A stretch of 26,366 bases of DNA. It comes from DASRAJ01 sp039920305. GTDB lineage: Bacteria > Bacteroidota > Bacteroidia > Chitinophagales > UBA10324. Position numbers and translations under genes: made by a program. The notes under the pieces were generated by a model. That model saw nothing but the letters and a program-made list of their open reading frames with translations. It was not told the origin of the DNA and made no database searches. This document shows positions 8,330 through 17,606 of this stretch, piece by piece (the first letter of the stretch is position 1; each line of letters opens with the position of its first letter). The stretch lies in NCBI GenBank assembly GCA_039920305.1, contig JBDSEA010000017.1:1-26366 (forward strand), read 5' to 3'.

Positions 8330-9895
8330 ATGAAAAATTTTTTACCCTTCCTTCTTTTTATAGCCTTTACCCTGCCAAATGCATCTGCACAATCCCCCAC
8401 TTTTAGCGAAAATATCGCACTGATACTATATGATCATTGCACCACCTGCCACAGGCCCGGAAATATCGGTCCCTTTCCACTGCTTACCTATGAGGATGCG
8501 GCATCTCAGGCATACAGCATTCAAAGTGCAGTAAATTCCAGCATCATGCCTCCATGGCCGCCGAATCCGGAATACCGGCATTTTAAGAATGAATTAATCC
8601 TGAGCCAGTCACAAATTGATCAGATAAATGATTGGGTGGATGCCGGAGCTCCCCAGGGTGATTCCACACTTGCTCCTCCCCAGCCTGTGTTTCCTGTAGG
8701 CTCACTTCTGGGAACCCCGGATATAGTTATGCCCATGATGCAGCCTCACGTTACTGCCGGAAATGGCCTGGATGAATATTACTTTTTTGTGCTGCATACC
8801 AATCTTACTGAAGACAGGGCTATCAAGGGAATTGAGTTTATTCCGGGAAATGCAAAAGCAGTTCATCACGGAATTTTTTATGTAGATACCACGGGAACAG
8901 CAGCAGCCATGGATGACACGACTGCTGAATACGGAATCAAGGCACAGGGAACAGGCCCTATTTTTCCGGTGGCAGAAGATGTGGGTGGCTGGGCTCCGCC
9001 CGGTTTGAATCAAAGTTTTTTCCCTGCCGGCATCGGCAGAATGCTGTGGAAAAATTGCGATATCGTGATCGGTCTTCACTATGCTCCTACAGATTCGATT
9101 TACTCCGATCAGTCTACCATTAATATTTTCTTTGCTGATAATGATAGCTTGCGCATACTACAGAATGATGCGGTATGGGAGTTTTATCTTACAGAGCCAC
9201 CTTTAAAAATTTATGCAAATACGGTAGAGACTTTTGAAGAAGTCTTCCCTGTTATGCAGGATATTTCAATTTACGATGTGGCTCCTCATGCCCACCTGCT
9301 GTGCAAGCAGGTAACAGCCTATGCACTCACGCCTGATCTTGATACCGTTCATCTGATCAGTTGTGATTATGATTTTCACTGGCAATACCAGTACGTGAAT
9401 CAAATGCTACTGAAGATTCCTGCCGGCTCAGTGATCCATGTGTTTGGGACCTACGATAATACAGTCAACAATCCTGATAATCCCAATGACCCGCCTATCA
9501 CGGTTTCACGGGGTGAGAGTACAGCGGATGAAATGATGCTTTTTTATTTTAACTACCTTCCCTATAAGTCAGGGGATGAATATTTTATCATTGACAGCAG
9601 CCTGATCGCTACCGGGAACAGCAGCTTGGTTCCAAAGGGGATTGAAACGGAATATCCTGTTATCCCAAATCCCGCATCTAACCATTTTGTAACGTTGGTA
9701 AAAAGTGACTTGCCACCCCAGGCCATGCTGTTCGACCTGAGCGGGAAGCAGTTACCGGTTGCTTTAGAAATCACGAGGCAGAATAATGTTTGGCGCATTC
9801 ACGGTGCGGCCGGTCTGCTAACTTCGGGTATGTATCTGTTGAGGATTAATGCGGATGGAAATCAAAATAACCTCAAGGTGATGATCTCCAGATGA
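8330..9895 (+). CDS. T9SS-exported cytochrome c/type II copper monooxygenase fusion
   Basis: A 521-residue secreted protein; ATG at 8330 chosen over an in-frame TTG at 8321 because it starts the signal peptide directly (MKNFLPFLLF ... NASAQ). Domain order: a cytochrome c-like heme site CTTCH (C37, C40, H41) with M73 in SIMPPW as possible distal ligand; then a copper type II ascorbate-dependent (DBH/PHM-like) monooxygenase with ligands apparently complete, H179-H180 and H250 for the first copper, H320, H322 (APHAH) and M402 (ADEMM) for the second; then a type A sorting domain from about 445 (IPNPASNHF ... GMYLLRI). The family hydroxylates substrates at C-H bonds using external electrons; the fused heme could supply them. 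Substrate unknown. Convergent with the deiminase gene. Confidence 0.85.
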   Translation: MKNFLPFLLFIAFTLPNASAQSPTFSENIALILYDHCTTCHRPGNIGPFPLLTYEDAASQAYSIQSAVNSSIMPPWPPNPEYRHFKNELILSQSQIDQINDWVDAGAPQGDSTLAPPQPVFPVGSLLGTPDIVMPMMQPHVTAGNGLDEYYFFVLHTNLTEDRAIKGIEFIPGNAKAVHHGIFYVDTTGTAAAMDDTTAEYGIKAQGTGPIFPVAEDVGGWAPPGLNQSFFPAGIGRMLWKNCDIVIGLHYAPTDSIYSDQSTINIFFADNDSLRILQNDAVWEFYLTEPPLKIYANTVETFEEVFPVMQDISIYDVAPHAHLLCKQVTAYALTPDLDTVHLISCDYDFHWQYQYVNQMLLKIPAGSVIHVFGTYDNTVNNPDNPNDPPITVSRGESTADEMMLFYFNYLPYKSGDEYFIIDSSLIATGNSSLVPKGIETEYPVIPNPASNHFVTLVKSDLPPQAMLFDLSGKQLPVALEITRQNNVWRIHGAAGLLTSGMYLLRINADGNQNNLKVMISR

Positions 9896-9911
9896 AGCCT
9901 CATTAAATCTC

Positions 9912-10041
9912 AGAAGCTGTTTGGAAATTAACAGCAACTTGAAAATTTAAGGTTTCGACAGGCTTTACCTGGCTTGCACAGAGGTTACCCTGAGCTTGTC
10001 GAGGGGATAACTAATCCCGGAAAGAATTCCAAACAACTTCT
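9912..10041. repeat. Nested inverted-repeat intergenic element
   Basis: The 163-bp convergent gap holds two nested inverted repeats. The outer arms are AGAAGCTGTTTGGAAATT (9912-9929) and AATTCCAAACAACTTCT (10025-10041), complementary but for one mismatch and one bulge. The inner arms are TCGACAGGCT (9955-9964) and AGCTTGTCGA (9993-10002), 9/10 complementary. TTCGACAGGCT/AGCTTGTCGA motifs recur as dispersed intergenic repeats in many bacterial genomes. The structure could act as a two-way terminator for the converging genes, or be a MITE- or REP-like element. Confidence 0.6.
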
Positions 10042-10058
10042 TATAATACGGTGAGAAA

Positions 10059-11813
10059 TTAATGAGCCACCACCAATTTCTTTTGCCACAATTGATCTTC
10101 CGTTTCTAAGTTGAGGAGGTAAATACCATTGCTGAAATTTCCTGAAGCGATCGGGTATTTATGAGGGCCTGATTGTAATTGCTGATCTTCCACAGTAAAA
10201 AGAATTTTTCCTGCAACATCCGTTACATATAACCTGCAATGCATAGCCCCGGGCAGCTCAAAGCCAAAGTTCACGCTGTTTGATGAAGGATTGGGGTAGG
10301 GCTCATATACCACCAATGAAGCAGTCTGTTCATGAAGACCGGAAAAATTACTGATGCCAAATCTCATCCATCCTTTCGGCGCCGTAAGTGGCTTGCTTGC
10401 TGATCTGCCGCTGTTTGATTCAGCATGGATGTAATAGTACACAAGTGCGACGCTGGGCTGAACCGGAATTTCTGCAAAGAATGAATCATTCCCCATCGGA
10501 GTCATGGTAACAGAGGAAAAGCCTGCGGTTGTATCAACAGTCCAGTACAGGGTGGCTGCAAGTACTCCGGAAGGTGTTTGAATCTTAGCCACAACTTCAA
10601 AGGGACCTGAAAACGCAACCGTATCCTGAAGAGTGGCATGATCAATCCGGATAGGGTCACTGTGACCAATTTCCTTGGTAATGCAGTGCAATGCACCCAG
10701 GGCAGAAATGATATTTCCTCCATTGTCATCACAATCAATCCCGATAACGTTATAACCCGGAAGATTTTCCTTATATATCCGTAAGGCGGTAGTATCAAAT
10801 TCTTCGCGATACGTTGGAACAAGCACGGTTTTATTGATGAATACCGAATTGGCATATGTTCGGTAGTCAGCCTGCGGTGCATATTTTCCACTGGTTGAAG
10901 GCGCCATGGGAATCCTGACAATTTTATAAGGCCGGTTATAGCAATTCAAAAAGTTGTCCTGTACGTATTGAAGGTTTTCTTCAATTTGCGGACCATCCGA
11001 TATTCCCAAGGGAAATTCGCCCCACAAAAGTGTTTCCTCATCCAGTAATTTCATGTGCATGTCAATATGGTGAATCACATCATAAGGCAATGTTTCCATG
11101 AGGATATACCTGTTAAGTCCGAGGTATTTTTTCATGATTGTATCAATATCTGCTTCTGTTTTAACCGTGGCGCCGAAATCATTAAACAAGCCATTTTCCT
11201 CAAGTATGAGATTCGAAGAGAATCCGGTACCATGACCGTCAACCATAAAATTTCCGCCGGTATGCACGAGGTCATCAGGTGATGCAGTCATTTCATAGAT
11301 TGGAATACCTGTGAAAGTAGCAAGCGCACCGGGAATTACATCATCCTTTGGTCTGGGGCGGTTATATATCCAGTCAGCTAATGAAAGCTCATTCACATCA
11401 TCCTTATATATGCTCCACTGGCCATAATCTCTTGACCAGATAGAATTAAAATCCTGCTCCAGAAATTTAATATTGAAAATTGGAACACCATTGCTTGTGA
11501 GGTTTGATTTTACAGCATTGGAATCAGTACATACAATATACACCGTGCATTCTTCCTGCGCATAGTCAACTATTTGGCGCAGAATGCCGGTGTAAGAAGT
11601 CCAGGTGATAAGCAAACCCGAGATTTCTTCCCATTCTGCCATCGTGCGGGGTGCAAATGAGGGTGGCTCGGTACCTCTCAGGAAATTATTCTGATTCAAC
11701 AGATATCCGGGAAGTGCTTGCTTTTCTTCCTGTGTAAGCCAGTGGGGTAAATTCTGCGCTTTAATTTCCGGATGAAGCAGCAATAAAATAAAAAAAGGGA
11801 AAAGTTTTTTCAT
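10059..11813 (-). CDS. Secreted peptidylarginine/agmatine deiminase family protein, T9SS cargo
   Basis: The frame is open back to 11894, but the ATG at 11813 starts a clean signal peptide (MKKLFPFFILLLL ... KAQ), giving 584 residues. A guanidine-modifying (porphyromonas-type PAD/agmatine deiminase) catalytic domain spans about 25-385. The conserved acid is in WSRDYG (D129), HTGGN is at 184-188, the His-Asp pair is in HHID (H249, D251), an Asn is in YANSV (N322), and the nucleophile is C377 in GALHC. These correspond to the D/H/D/N/C set of P. gingivalis PPAD. A beta-sandwich domain follows (about 390-495), then a type A sorting domain (506-584, YPNPSS ... GIYLLNL). It converts arginine-type guanidines to citrulline-type ureas plus ammonia; protein versus small-molecule substrate cannot be decided here. 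Confidence 0.85.
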   Translation of the reverse strand: MKKLFPFFILLLLHPEIKAQNLPHWLTQEEKQALPGYLLNQNNFLRGTEPPSFAPRTMAEWEEISGLLITWTSYTGILRQIVDYAQEECTVYIVCTDSNAVKSNLTSNGVPIFNIKFLEQDFNSIWSRDYGQWSIYKDDVNELSLADWIYNRPRPKDDVIPGALATFTGIPIYEMTASPDDLVHTGGNFMVDGHGTGFSSNLILEENGLFNDFGATVKTEADIDTIMKKYLGLNRYILMETLPYDVIHHIDMHMKLLDEETLLWGEFPLGISDGPQIEENLQYVQDNFLNCYNRPYKIVRIPMAPSTSGKYAPQADYRTYANSVFINKTVLVPTYREEFDTTALRIYKENLPGYNVIGIDCDDNGGNIISALGALHCITKEIGHSDPIRIDHATLQDTVAFSGPFEVVAKIQTPSGVLAATLYWTVDTTAGFSSVTMTPMGNDSFFAEIPVQPSVALVYYYIHAESNSGRSASKPLTAPKGWMRFGISNFSGLHEQTASLVVYEPYPNPSSNSVNFGFELPGAMHCRLYVTDVAGKILFTVEDQQLQSGPHKYPIASGNFSNGIYLLNLETEDQLWQKKLVVAH

Positions 11814-11907
11814 GCAAAAAGTATTGAAAAGATAAGTACTGCGAAAATAATGAATAAACTTTGGCGCAGTTTTATGAGCAAACAGAATCTCCATTAAAAA
11901 TTAATCA

Positions 11908-12789
11908 ATGCATCTGTTAATATTATCCATGGTGCTAAGCGCTTTTACCCCGCTTTATCCTGCACATTTAACCATTCAGCCACCTGATTATCATTATCAG
12001 ATCATCAGCAATATTGAGTATGCAAATATTGATGCTCAGCCGTTGCAGCTTGATTTATACCTGCCACAGGAGGTTTCGAAAGTGCCGGTTCTGATATGGT
12101 TGCATGGAGGTGCTTTTACTGGCGGTGATAAAGCAAATGCGCATAAGTATGCATATATGTTTGCACAGAAGGGGATTGCGGTTGCCTCGGTTAATTATCG
12201 CCTGGCTCCCGGCGCGCATTATCCCGCACAAATTCAGGATGTGAAAGGCGCCATCCGGTTTTTGCGCGCAAATGCAGAGAAGTATCATCTTGATGCAGAT
12301 CATATTGGTGTACTTGGCACTTCGGCCGGTGGATCACTTGCATGCCAGGTTGGGGTTCGCTGCAATGAAAAAGATTTGGAAGGCACGGTAGGTGGTAACC
12401 TGAATTACTCCAGTTGCGTGCAGGCTGTAATAGATTGCTTTGGCTCGTTCAGCTATGAGAACATGATGAAGGTTGGATTTGGCAAGTCGCGCACGACACA
12501 CCTGGAAAATTTGCTTGGCGTGGCTGCTGGTACACCAGAATTCAAAGCGAAAATCAAGGACATGGCGCCCGAATTCTATCTGGATAAATCTGATCCTCCC
12601 TTTCTCATTCTTCACGGAGATCAGGATCATACAGTTCCGTTGCAGAACAGCATTGACTTCGATAAGAAGCTCAGGGCTGAGGGTATTCCTTCAACACTCA
12701 TTATTTCCAAGGGCTACGGTCATGATGTGCGTATGGTAACTGCACATTTTGACGAAGTGATGAAGTTTTTAAATCAATATTTAAAGTAG
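11908..12789 (+). CDS. Alpha/beta hydrolase (BD-FAE/esterase-lipase type)
   Basis: A 293-residue alpha/beta hydrolase with a probable signal peptide (about 1-20). The oxyanion motif is WLHGGAF (65-70). The nucleophile elbow is GTSAGG with S139. The acid is D240 in LHGDQDH and the base is H272 in KGYGHD, so the triad looks intact. The HGGA motif and overall layout fit the carboxylesterase/BD-FAE group acting on acetyl, feruloyl or other esters; it could also be a peptidase-like S9 relative. It is divergent from the deiminase gene across 94 bp that probably carry promoters for both, and its stop lies 20 bp from the convergent M16 gene. It has no sorting domain, so a periplasmic or outer-membrane location is likely. 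Confidence 0.82.
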   Translation: MHLLILSMVLSAFTPLYPAHLTIQPPDYHYQIISNIEYANIDAQPLQLDLYLPQEVSKVPVLIWLHGGAFTGGDKANAHKYAYMFAQKGIAVASVNYRLAPGAHYPAQIQDVKGAIRFLRANAEKYHLDADHIGVLGTSAGGSLACQVGVRCNEKDLEGTVGGNLNYSSCVQAVIDCFGSFSYENMMKVGFGKSRTTHLENLLGVAAGTPEFKAKIKDMAPEFYLDKSDPPFLILHGDQDHTVPLQNSIDFDKKLRAEGIPSTLIISKGYGHDVRMVTAHFDEVMKFLNQYLK

Positions 12790-12809
12790 GGTGCTTTTGC
12801 TGTGAATCG

Positions 12810-14048
12810 TTAGCTTTTTGAAAAGTAATAGAGCGTTGAGCAATTCGCCGCACGAAATATTTTTGATGACTGAACACCGATGTCTTCTGCTGTGATGGCG
12901 AGATAATTTTTGATTTCTTCATTAACCAGGCTGGCATCACCCAGGAGCTCAGCATAGGCAAGATTCATGGATTTATGGAGAAGCTCTGTTTCAGAAAATA
13001 CCATCTGAGATTCAACCCTGTTCTTAACCTTTGCCAGTTCAGTGTCATTGATTGTATCAGAACCTATTTTTTTAAGCTCACTCATGATCGATTGCTCCGC
13101 GGCATTCATTTCCACCCCTTTTACCAGTTTACCCTCCACCACAATCAACCCCGGATCGATGGAGCCGGTCTGATAGCAATTGATTTCTGAAAAAAGCTTT
13201 TGCTCTTTCACCAATGCCTGATACAGGCGCCCTGATTTCCCTCCTGACAAAATATCTGAAATCATATCGGCAGCGTAATACCCTTCCTGTAGCCTTGCCG
13301 GCATGTGGTAAGCTTTATAAATGGCATCAAGAGGCACGTCAGCCTCTACAGTGATTGATCTTGCTTCCTGCTGCGGCGGCTCAGCCGGGATATTTTTTTC
13401 CGGAATATCCCCGGTTGATATTGCTCCAAACCATTCTTCTGCCATAAAAAAAATATCATCAGGATTTACATTTCCCGCCACCACAAGAATTGCATTATTC
13501 GGCCGATAATATCTGAAGAAGAAATTTTTTACATCCTCCAGCTGCGCATTTTCAATGTGAGCCAGATTTTTTCCGATGGTGGGCCACTGATATGGATGCC
13601 TGGTATATGCAAGCGCACGCAGCTTGTGCCACACATCACCATAAGGCTGGTTGATGTAATGCTCTTTAAATTCCTCGCTTACAACCTTGCGCTGCACATC
13701 GAGAGAATGCTCGCTGAAGTCCAGTTCATTCATCCGGTCGGATTCAAGCCAGAAGGCCGTTTCAATATTCGGTGTGGGAAGGGTTTCGTAATAATTTGTA
13801 ATGTCATTAGAGGTAAACGCATTGTTTTCACCACCTGCTTTTTGTAACGGCTCATCAAACACTCTGATGTTTTTCGATCCGCCAAACATCAGGTGCTCAA
13901 ATAAATGAGCGAAGCCGGTTTGATCAGGCGCCTCATCGCGTGAACCCACATTGTAAAGAATATTTACTGCTGCAAGGGGCGTTGAATGATCTTCATGGAC
14001 TATCACCTTCAGGCCATTGCTCAACTGTGTTTTCTTAAAGTTAATCAT
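12810..14048 (-). CDS. M16 family zinc peptidase, catalytic subunit
   Basis: A 412-residue M16B peptidase. The inverted zinc motif HLFEH (H48, E51, H52) lies in GFAHLFEHLMF, followed by the expected acidic ligand in VVSEEF (E125 or E126). Typical flanking strings are NILYNVGSRDE and ENNAFTSNDITNYYE. The C-terminal half has GGKSGRLYQALVKEQKL. No signal peptide is seen, so a cytosolic or exported-by-other-means location is open. Active members of this kind commonly work with a non-catalytic partner; the best candidate in the window is at 6928-8205, about 4.6 kb downstream on the same strand and separated by three genes of mixed orientation. Convergent with the alpha/beta hydrolase gene. Confidence 0.93.
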   Translation of the reverse strand: MINFKKTQLSNGLKVIVHEDHSTPLAAVNILYNVGSRDEAPDQTGFAHLFEHLMFGGSKNIRVFDEPLQKAGGENNAFTSNDITNYYETLPTPNIETAFWLESDRMNELDFSEHSLDVQRKVVSEEFKEHYINQPYGDVWHKLRALAYTRHPYQWPTIGKNLAHIENAQLEDVKNFFFRYYRPNNAILVVAGNVNPDDIFFMAEEWFGAISTGDIPEKNIPAEPPQQEARSITVEADVPLDAIYKAYHMPARLQEGYYAADMISDILSGGKSGRLYQALVKEQKLFSEINCYQTGSIDPGLIVVEGKLVKGVEMNAAEQSIMSELKKIGSDTINDTELAKVKNRVESQMVFSETELLHKSMNLAYAELLGDASLVNEEIKNYLAITAEDIGVQSSKIFRAANCSTLYYFSKS

Positions 14049-14118
14049 AGAGAAATTTATATACCAAAATTACGATGCAGAACAAATCCCTTCCTTTCCC
14101 TCTATTACAGTGCAGAGT

Positions 14119-15627
14119 TTAGCCTGTCTTTTTCATAAAGATCATATTGCCTTTCTCAACAGCATATACCATCCCCAGGTAGGATAAAAGAAAAATTACT
14201 GTCATTAAATATTTTACAAGCCACAGTCCGGTTGACAGAGCTGAAGAGATTAATGAATGAAGAAAGAAAAATGCGATAGCAATGAAAAGGTAAAGAATGA
14301 AGCGCTTAACATCATAGGGTACAGGGTAATATTTTCGTCCGAGTAAGTATGAAACAATCATCATGGAGCCATAACAGATTAGAGTGACCCATGCTGATCC
14401 GTAATATCCATATACAGGTATCCAGATCCAGTTCAATGCAAGGGTGATGACCACTCCACCCAGTGCAATGATGGATCCTGCGAAGTTTTTATCAGTGAGC
14501 TTGTACCAGATGGTAAGGTTGTAATACACTCCCAGAAATAAATTGGCAATAAGCAGGATGGGTACCACCCCTACACCCTCATAATATTCCTTCCCCATAA
14601 ATATTACTTTGAACAAATCAATATTCAGACCCACAAGCAGGAAAATAAAACAGCAGAAGATGACAAAGAAATTCATTGTGCGGGCATAGGTCTGCTGCGG
14701 ATTCAGCTTTCCGGATTCGCCAAAGAAGAATGGCTCAGCGGCCATGCGGTATGCCTGCACAAAAAGTGTCATCAGCAAGCTCATTTTATAGCAGGCGCCA
14801 AAAACACCGAGGGCATGGATGGCTTCATCATAGCTTCCATTCCATCTTCGCGTTAATAGAATCCTGCTTAGCAGTTCATTTCCCATTCCTGCAAGCCCCA
14901 CTATAATAAGTGGCCATGCATATCGCACCATTTCCTTCCATAAAGCCAAACTGATACGCAATTGCATGATCAGGAAATAACGCCACATGATCAGGATGGT
15001 AACAATGCTTGAAATAAGGCCTGCAATAAAAATATATACAACCCCAAGAGATGGCTTGTAAATGAGCCTGATAAAATCATGCAGCGAACTGAGCTGAAGA
15101 GACTTCAATATCCACGGGCAAATAATGAGGAAAAAAATATTGAAGCCGACATTGAACCCGATGTTGATTATTTTAAAGGTTGCAAACCGGACTGGACGGT
15201 TTTCCTGCCGCAGATAAGCAAATGGAATGGTCACAAGGGCATCGAGGCCCATGATAAGTGCAAGAATAATTACATACTCTGTATGCCCATTGAACTGCAT
15301 TAAATCTGCCACAGGATTTCTGAAAACTATGAGTACAGCAGAAAACAATAGTGATGTAAATAGCATTGAAGCCATCCCGGTATCATACACCTGCTTCTTG
15401 TCTTCTTTTAGGGTTACGAAGCGAAAAAATGCTGTTTCCATTCCGTAGGTAAAAAGAATATTCAGGAATCCGGCATAAGCAAAGAACTGTGTGACCACAC
15501 CAAATTCTTCAGGATGAAAAACCCGTGTTTGAATGGGTACAAGCGCATAGCTGAGAAAGCGGGCTAGTATACTGCTGACGCCATAAATCGCGGTTTGCTG
15601 CGCCAGCTTTTTTACCAGTGGATGCAA
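14119..15627 (-). CDS. Polysaccharide/oligosaccharide flippase (Wzx-like, MOP superfamily)
   Basis: A 502-residue, very hydrophobic protein with about 12-14 membrane segments and the N-terminus VKKLAQQTAIYGVSSILARF typical of lipid-linked oligosaccharide flippases of the polysaccharide biosynthesis family. It would move an undecaprenyl-linked glycan across the inner membrane. The start is a TTG (encoding the first residue of MHPLVKK); no in-frame ATG lies close upstream, and the N-terminus fits the family from there. It follows the GT39 gene by 123 bp on the same strand, suggesting a joint role in surface glycan assembly. No polymerase or other glycosyltransferases are adjacent, so the glycan is unknown. 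Confidence 0.87.
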   Translation of the reverse strand: MHPLVKKLAQQTAIYGVSSILARFLSYALVPIQTRVFHPEEFGVVTQFFAYAGFLNILFTYGMETAFFRFVTLKEDKKQVYDTGMASMLFTSLLFSAVLIVFRNPVADLMQFNGHTEYVIILALIMGLDALVTIPFAYLRQENRPVRFATFKIINIGFNVGFNIFFLIICPWILKSLQLSSLHDFIRLIYKPSLGVVYIFIAGLISSIVTILIMWRYFLIMQLRISLALWKEMVRYAWPLIIVGLAGMGNELLSRILLTRRWNGSYDEAIHALGVFGACYKMSLLMTLFVQAYRMAAEPFFFGESGKLNPQQTYARTMNFFVIFCCFIFLLVGLNIDLFKVIFMGKEYYEGVGVVPILLIANLFLGVYYNLTIWYKLTDKNFAGSIIALGGVVITLALNWIWIPVYGYYGSAWVTLICYGSMMIVSYLLGRKYYPVPYDVKRFILYLFIAIAFFFLHSLISSALSTGLWLVKYLMTVIFLLSYLGMVYAVEKGNMIFMKKTG

Positions 15628-15750
15628 GTAGTATGGAAAATTTCAGCGGCGAAGATAGTGATTGCGTATTGCGGGGCTTTGGTTTGGAAACAGAAAGTGC
15701 AGCGCTTTTAATTAATGGATATGATCCCGAAGCGCTCCTGGTTTTACGAA

Positions 15751-17406
15751 TTATTCAACAGGATTTCGCAGGTAAAATGCAAATCCCCCTCCTCTTCCAA
15801 TAAGCCTGACCTCAGTAAACTGCTCCATCTCTTTCATCGAAGTTGTTTTTACTATAAAGTAAGCAGGTCTATCGATATTCCCTTTCAACAACCATTCCTG
15901 CGAAGAGCTGCGGGAATCAGCGCCCGGAGGCTTGCGGAAATAAAAATATTGAGCGTAGCTTTTAAATCCGAAAGTGGCCACATATACATGCTTGCCGCGC
16001 AGGCTTTGATAAAAATGTATCGCCGGACCTTGTGAATACGATTCAATTTTTGGAACAACTGCTTTAAAATAAATCAGCAGGCAAAATGCGGTAGCAGCAA
16101 AAAGGAGCGTGATTCCTGTCTGGAAATACTTCCTGTACAAACAAATTACAGCCGTGATCATCAGAAGGAAATACAAAATCCCGATGTACTTTTCCCAACC
16201 CTTCCACAGGACATCTGTTAGCAGGCAATCTATCGCAAACTGATCTTTTAAATACGGAAACAAAATCTCTTTATGCTCTCCTATCAATGGCGCAGCGAAA
16301 AGCAGGAGCGAAAAAAAAGCTGACATAGCTGTTAAAATGAAAAGTACCCATCCTGGAATGGCGCGCGCAGCAAAACCCTGATGAAGGGCATATGCAGCCA
16401 GAAATGAAAGCGGGAAATATGCAAGGGATGAATAATGAACAATTTTCGTTTTCACGATCGTAAATAAAATCAGCACTACCCAAAATAAAATCAGCATCCA
16501 TCTTTTGAAATCGAATAGTGTTTTTTCTCTGTAACCTTTTATAATCGCCGGTAATGCAACCACTGACATCGGAAAACATCCCAGTAAAACAATCACAAAA
16601 TGATAATAGAGCGGACCTCTGTGACCTGCTACCGGATGTGTAAGTAAATCAATATGGTACGCGATGAACTGACGGAAGAATTCAATACCATTATCAGTTA
16701 TAACAATCAAAAACCATATACCTGTTGTCAGCATATAGCTTATCCCAAAAAAAAGAAGGTGCTTCAGTGAAATGATTTTTCTTAACCGGAAGCTCATCCA
16801 GTACACAATCCAGGTAATCATTAGAATAAGCAGTGCCACAGGTCCTTTTGTAAGTGTTGCAAGGCCGATAAACATTCCTGAAAGGAGGGGATACGCTAAT
16901 GCCGGGGTGAAAGGCCTGGACTGATCACCATTTTTTCCTGTTAGCAGAATCAAAAAATAGAATCCGGCAAAAATGAAGTAGTTAAAAACAGGATCAATAA
17001 TTCCCGATTTGAAATAAAGAAATGGAAGAATTGAGCCCAACATGCACAATACCCAGAAAATGCCAAATCGGGTATCAAATAATTTTCTCCCCGCGAAAAA
17101 AAATGTGAGAAGTGTGATGATGCCAAAGACTGCATTAGGAAACCGCGCTGCAAATTCATTGACTCCAAAAAGGTGCATACTTGCAGCCTGCAACCAGAAA
17201 AATAAAGGTGGCTTTTCCCAAAACGGCTGATAATCTATTTGTACCCGGGCATAATTTCCGGTTACCAGCATCTCACGGGCTGATTCCGCGAAATTGATTT
17301 CGTCCCAGTCAAATAAATGTACTGACCCCAGGAACGGAAAAAATAAAGATGTTCCGGTTGCAAAAATCAATAGCGCAATGAGAAAATTCCTGCTCCCTGA
17401 ATTCAT
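15751..17406 (-). CDS. GT39/ArnT-like membrane glycosyltransferase
   Basis: A 551-residue polytopic protein of the dolichyl-phosphate-mannose mannosyltransferase/ArnT (GT-C) type. The first periplasmic loop carries the acidic catalytic motif DWDEINFAESAREM (D33, D35, E36) and EKPPLFFW (64-71), both family hallmarks. Around 11-12 membrane segments follow, then a soluble C-terminal region of about 110 residues. Such enzymes transfer a sugar from a polyprenyl-phosphate donor to lipid A, protein or glycan on the periplasmic face; donor and acceptor cannot be named. It begins at an ATG and is divergent from gcvT across 200 bp. Probably co-transcribed with the downstream flippase. Confidence 0.85.
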   Translation of the reverse strand: MNSGSRNFLIALLIFATGTSLFFPFLGSVHLFDWDEINFAESAREMLVTGNYARVQIDYQPFWEKPPLFFWLQAASMHLFGVNEFAARFPNAVFGIITLLTFFFAGRKLFDTRFGIFWVLCMLGSILPFLYFKSGIIDPVFNYFIFAGFYFLILLTGKNGDQSRPFTPALAYPLLSGMFIGLATLTKGPVALLILMITWIVYWMSFRLRKIISLKHLLFFGISYMLTTGIWFLIVITDNGIEFFRQFIAYHIDLLTHPVAGHRGPLYYHFVIVLLGCFPMSVVALPAIIKGYREKTLFDFKRWMLILFWVVLILFTIVKTKIVHYSSLAYFPLSFLAAYALHQGFAARAIPGWVLFILTAMSAFFSLLLFAAPLIGEHKEILFPYLKDQFAIDCLLTDVLWKGWEKYIGILYFLLMITAVICLYRKYFQTGITLLFAATAFCLLIYFKAVVPKIESYSQGPAIHFYQSLRGKHVYVATFGFKSYAQYFYFRKPPGADSRSSSQEWLLKGNIDRPAYFIVKTTSMKEMEQFTEVRLIGRGGGFAFYLRNPVE

Positions 17407-17576
17407 GATGGAAAGCTAAGCAGCAGATCATTAAAATGGTATGCAGTCATCTCTTTGTCTTATATTCATATCAGTGAATCAGAATCGCTTGAATAGGTTT
17501 GAGCTGAAGCTTTATTCTTCTGTTACCACAGAATTTCTTTACAGGCCGGACCGTAAACTCCATGTTGCTACAAAAT

Positions 17577-17584
17577 TATCTTTG
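17577..17584 (+). promoter_or_regulatory. Candidate -7 element for gcvT
   Basis: TATCTTTG fits TAnnTTTG exactly and ends 22 nt before the gcvT ATG, a normal leader length. The -33 region has no clear TTTG at 19-21 nt spacing. The rest of the 200-bp divergent gap shows no glycine-riboswitch-like structure that I could recognise. Confidence 0.4.
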
Positions 17585-17606
17585 TGCCATTGAAATGCTA
17601 TTCTAA

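Noticed and set aside
15618..16035. Two plus-strand frames in the flippase-GT39 region
   Set aside because: They overlap the GT39 and flippase ends in antisense and lack recognisable domains or start signals.
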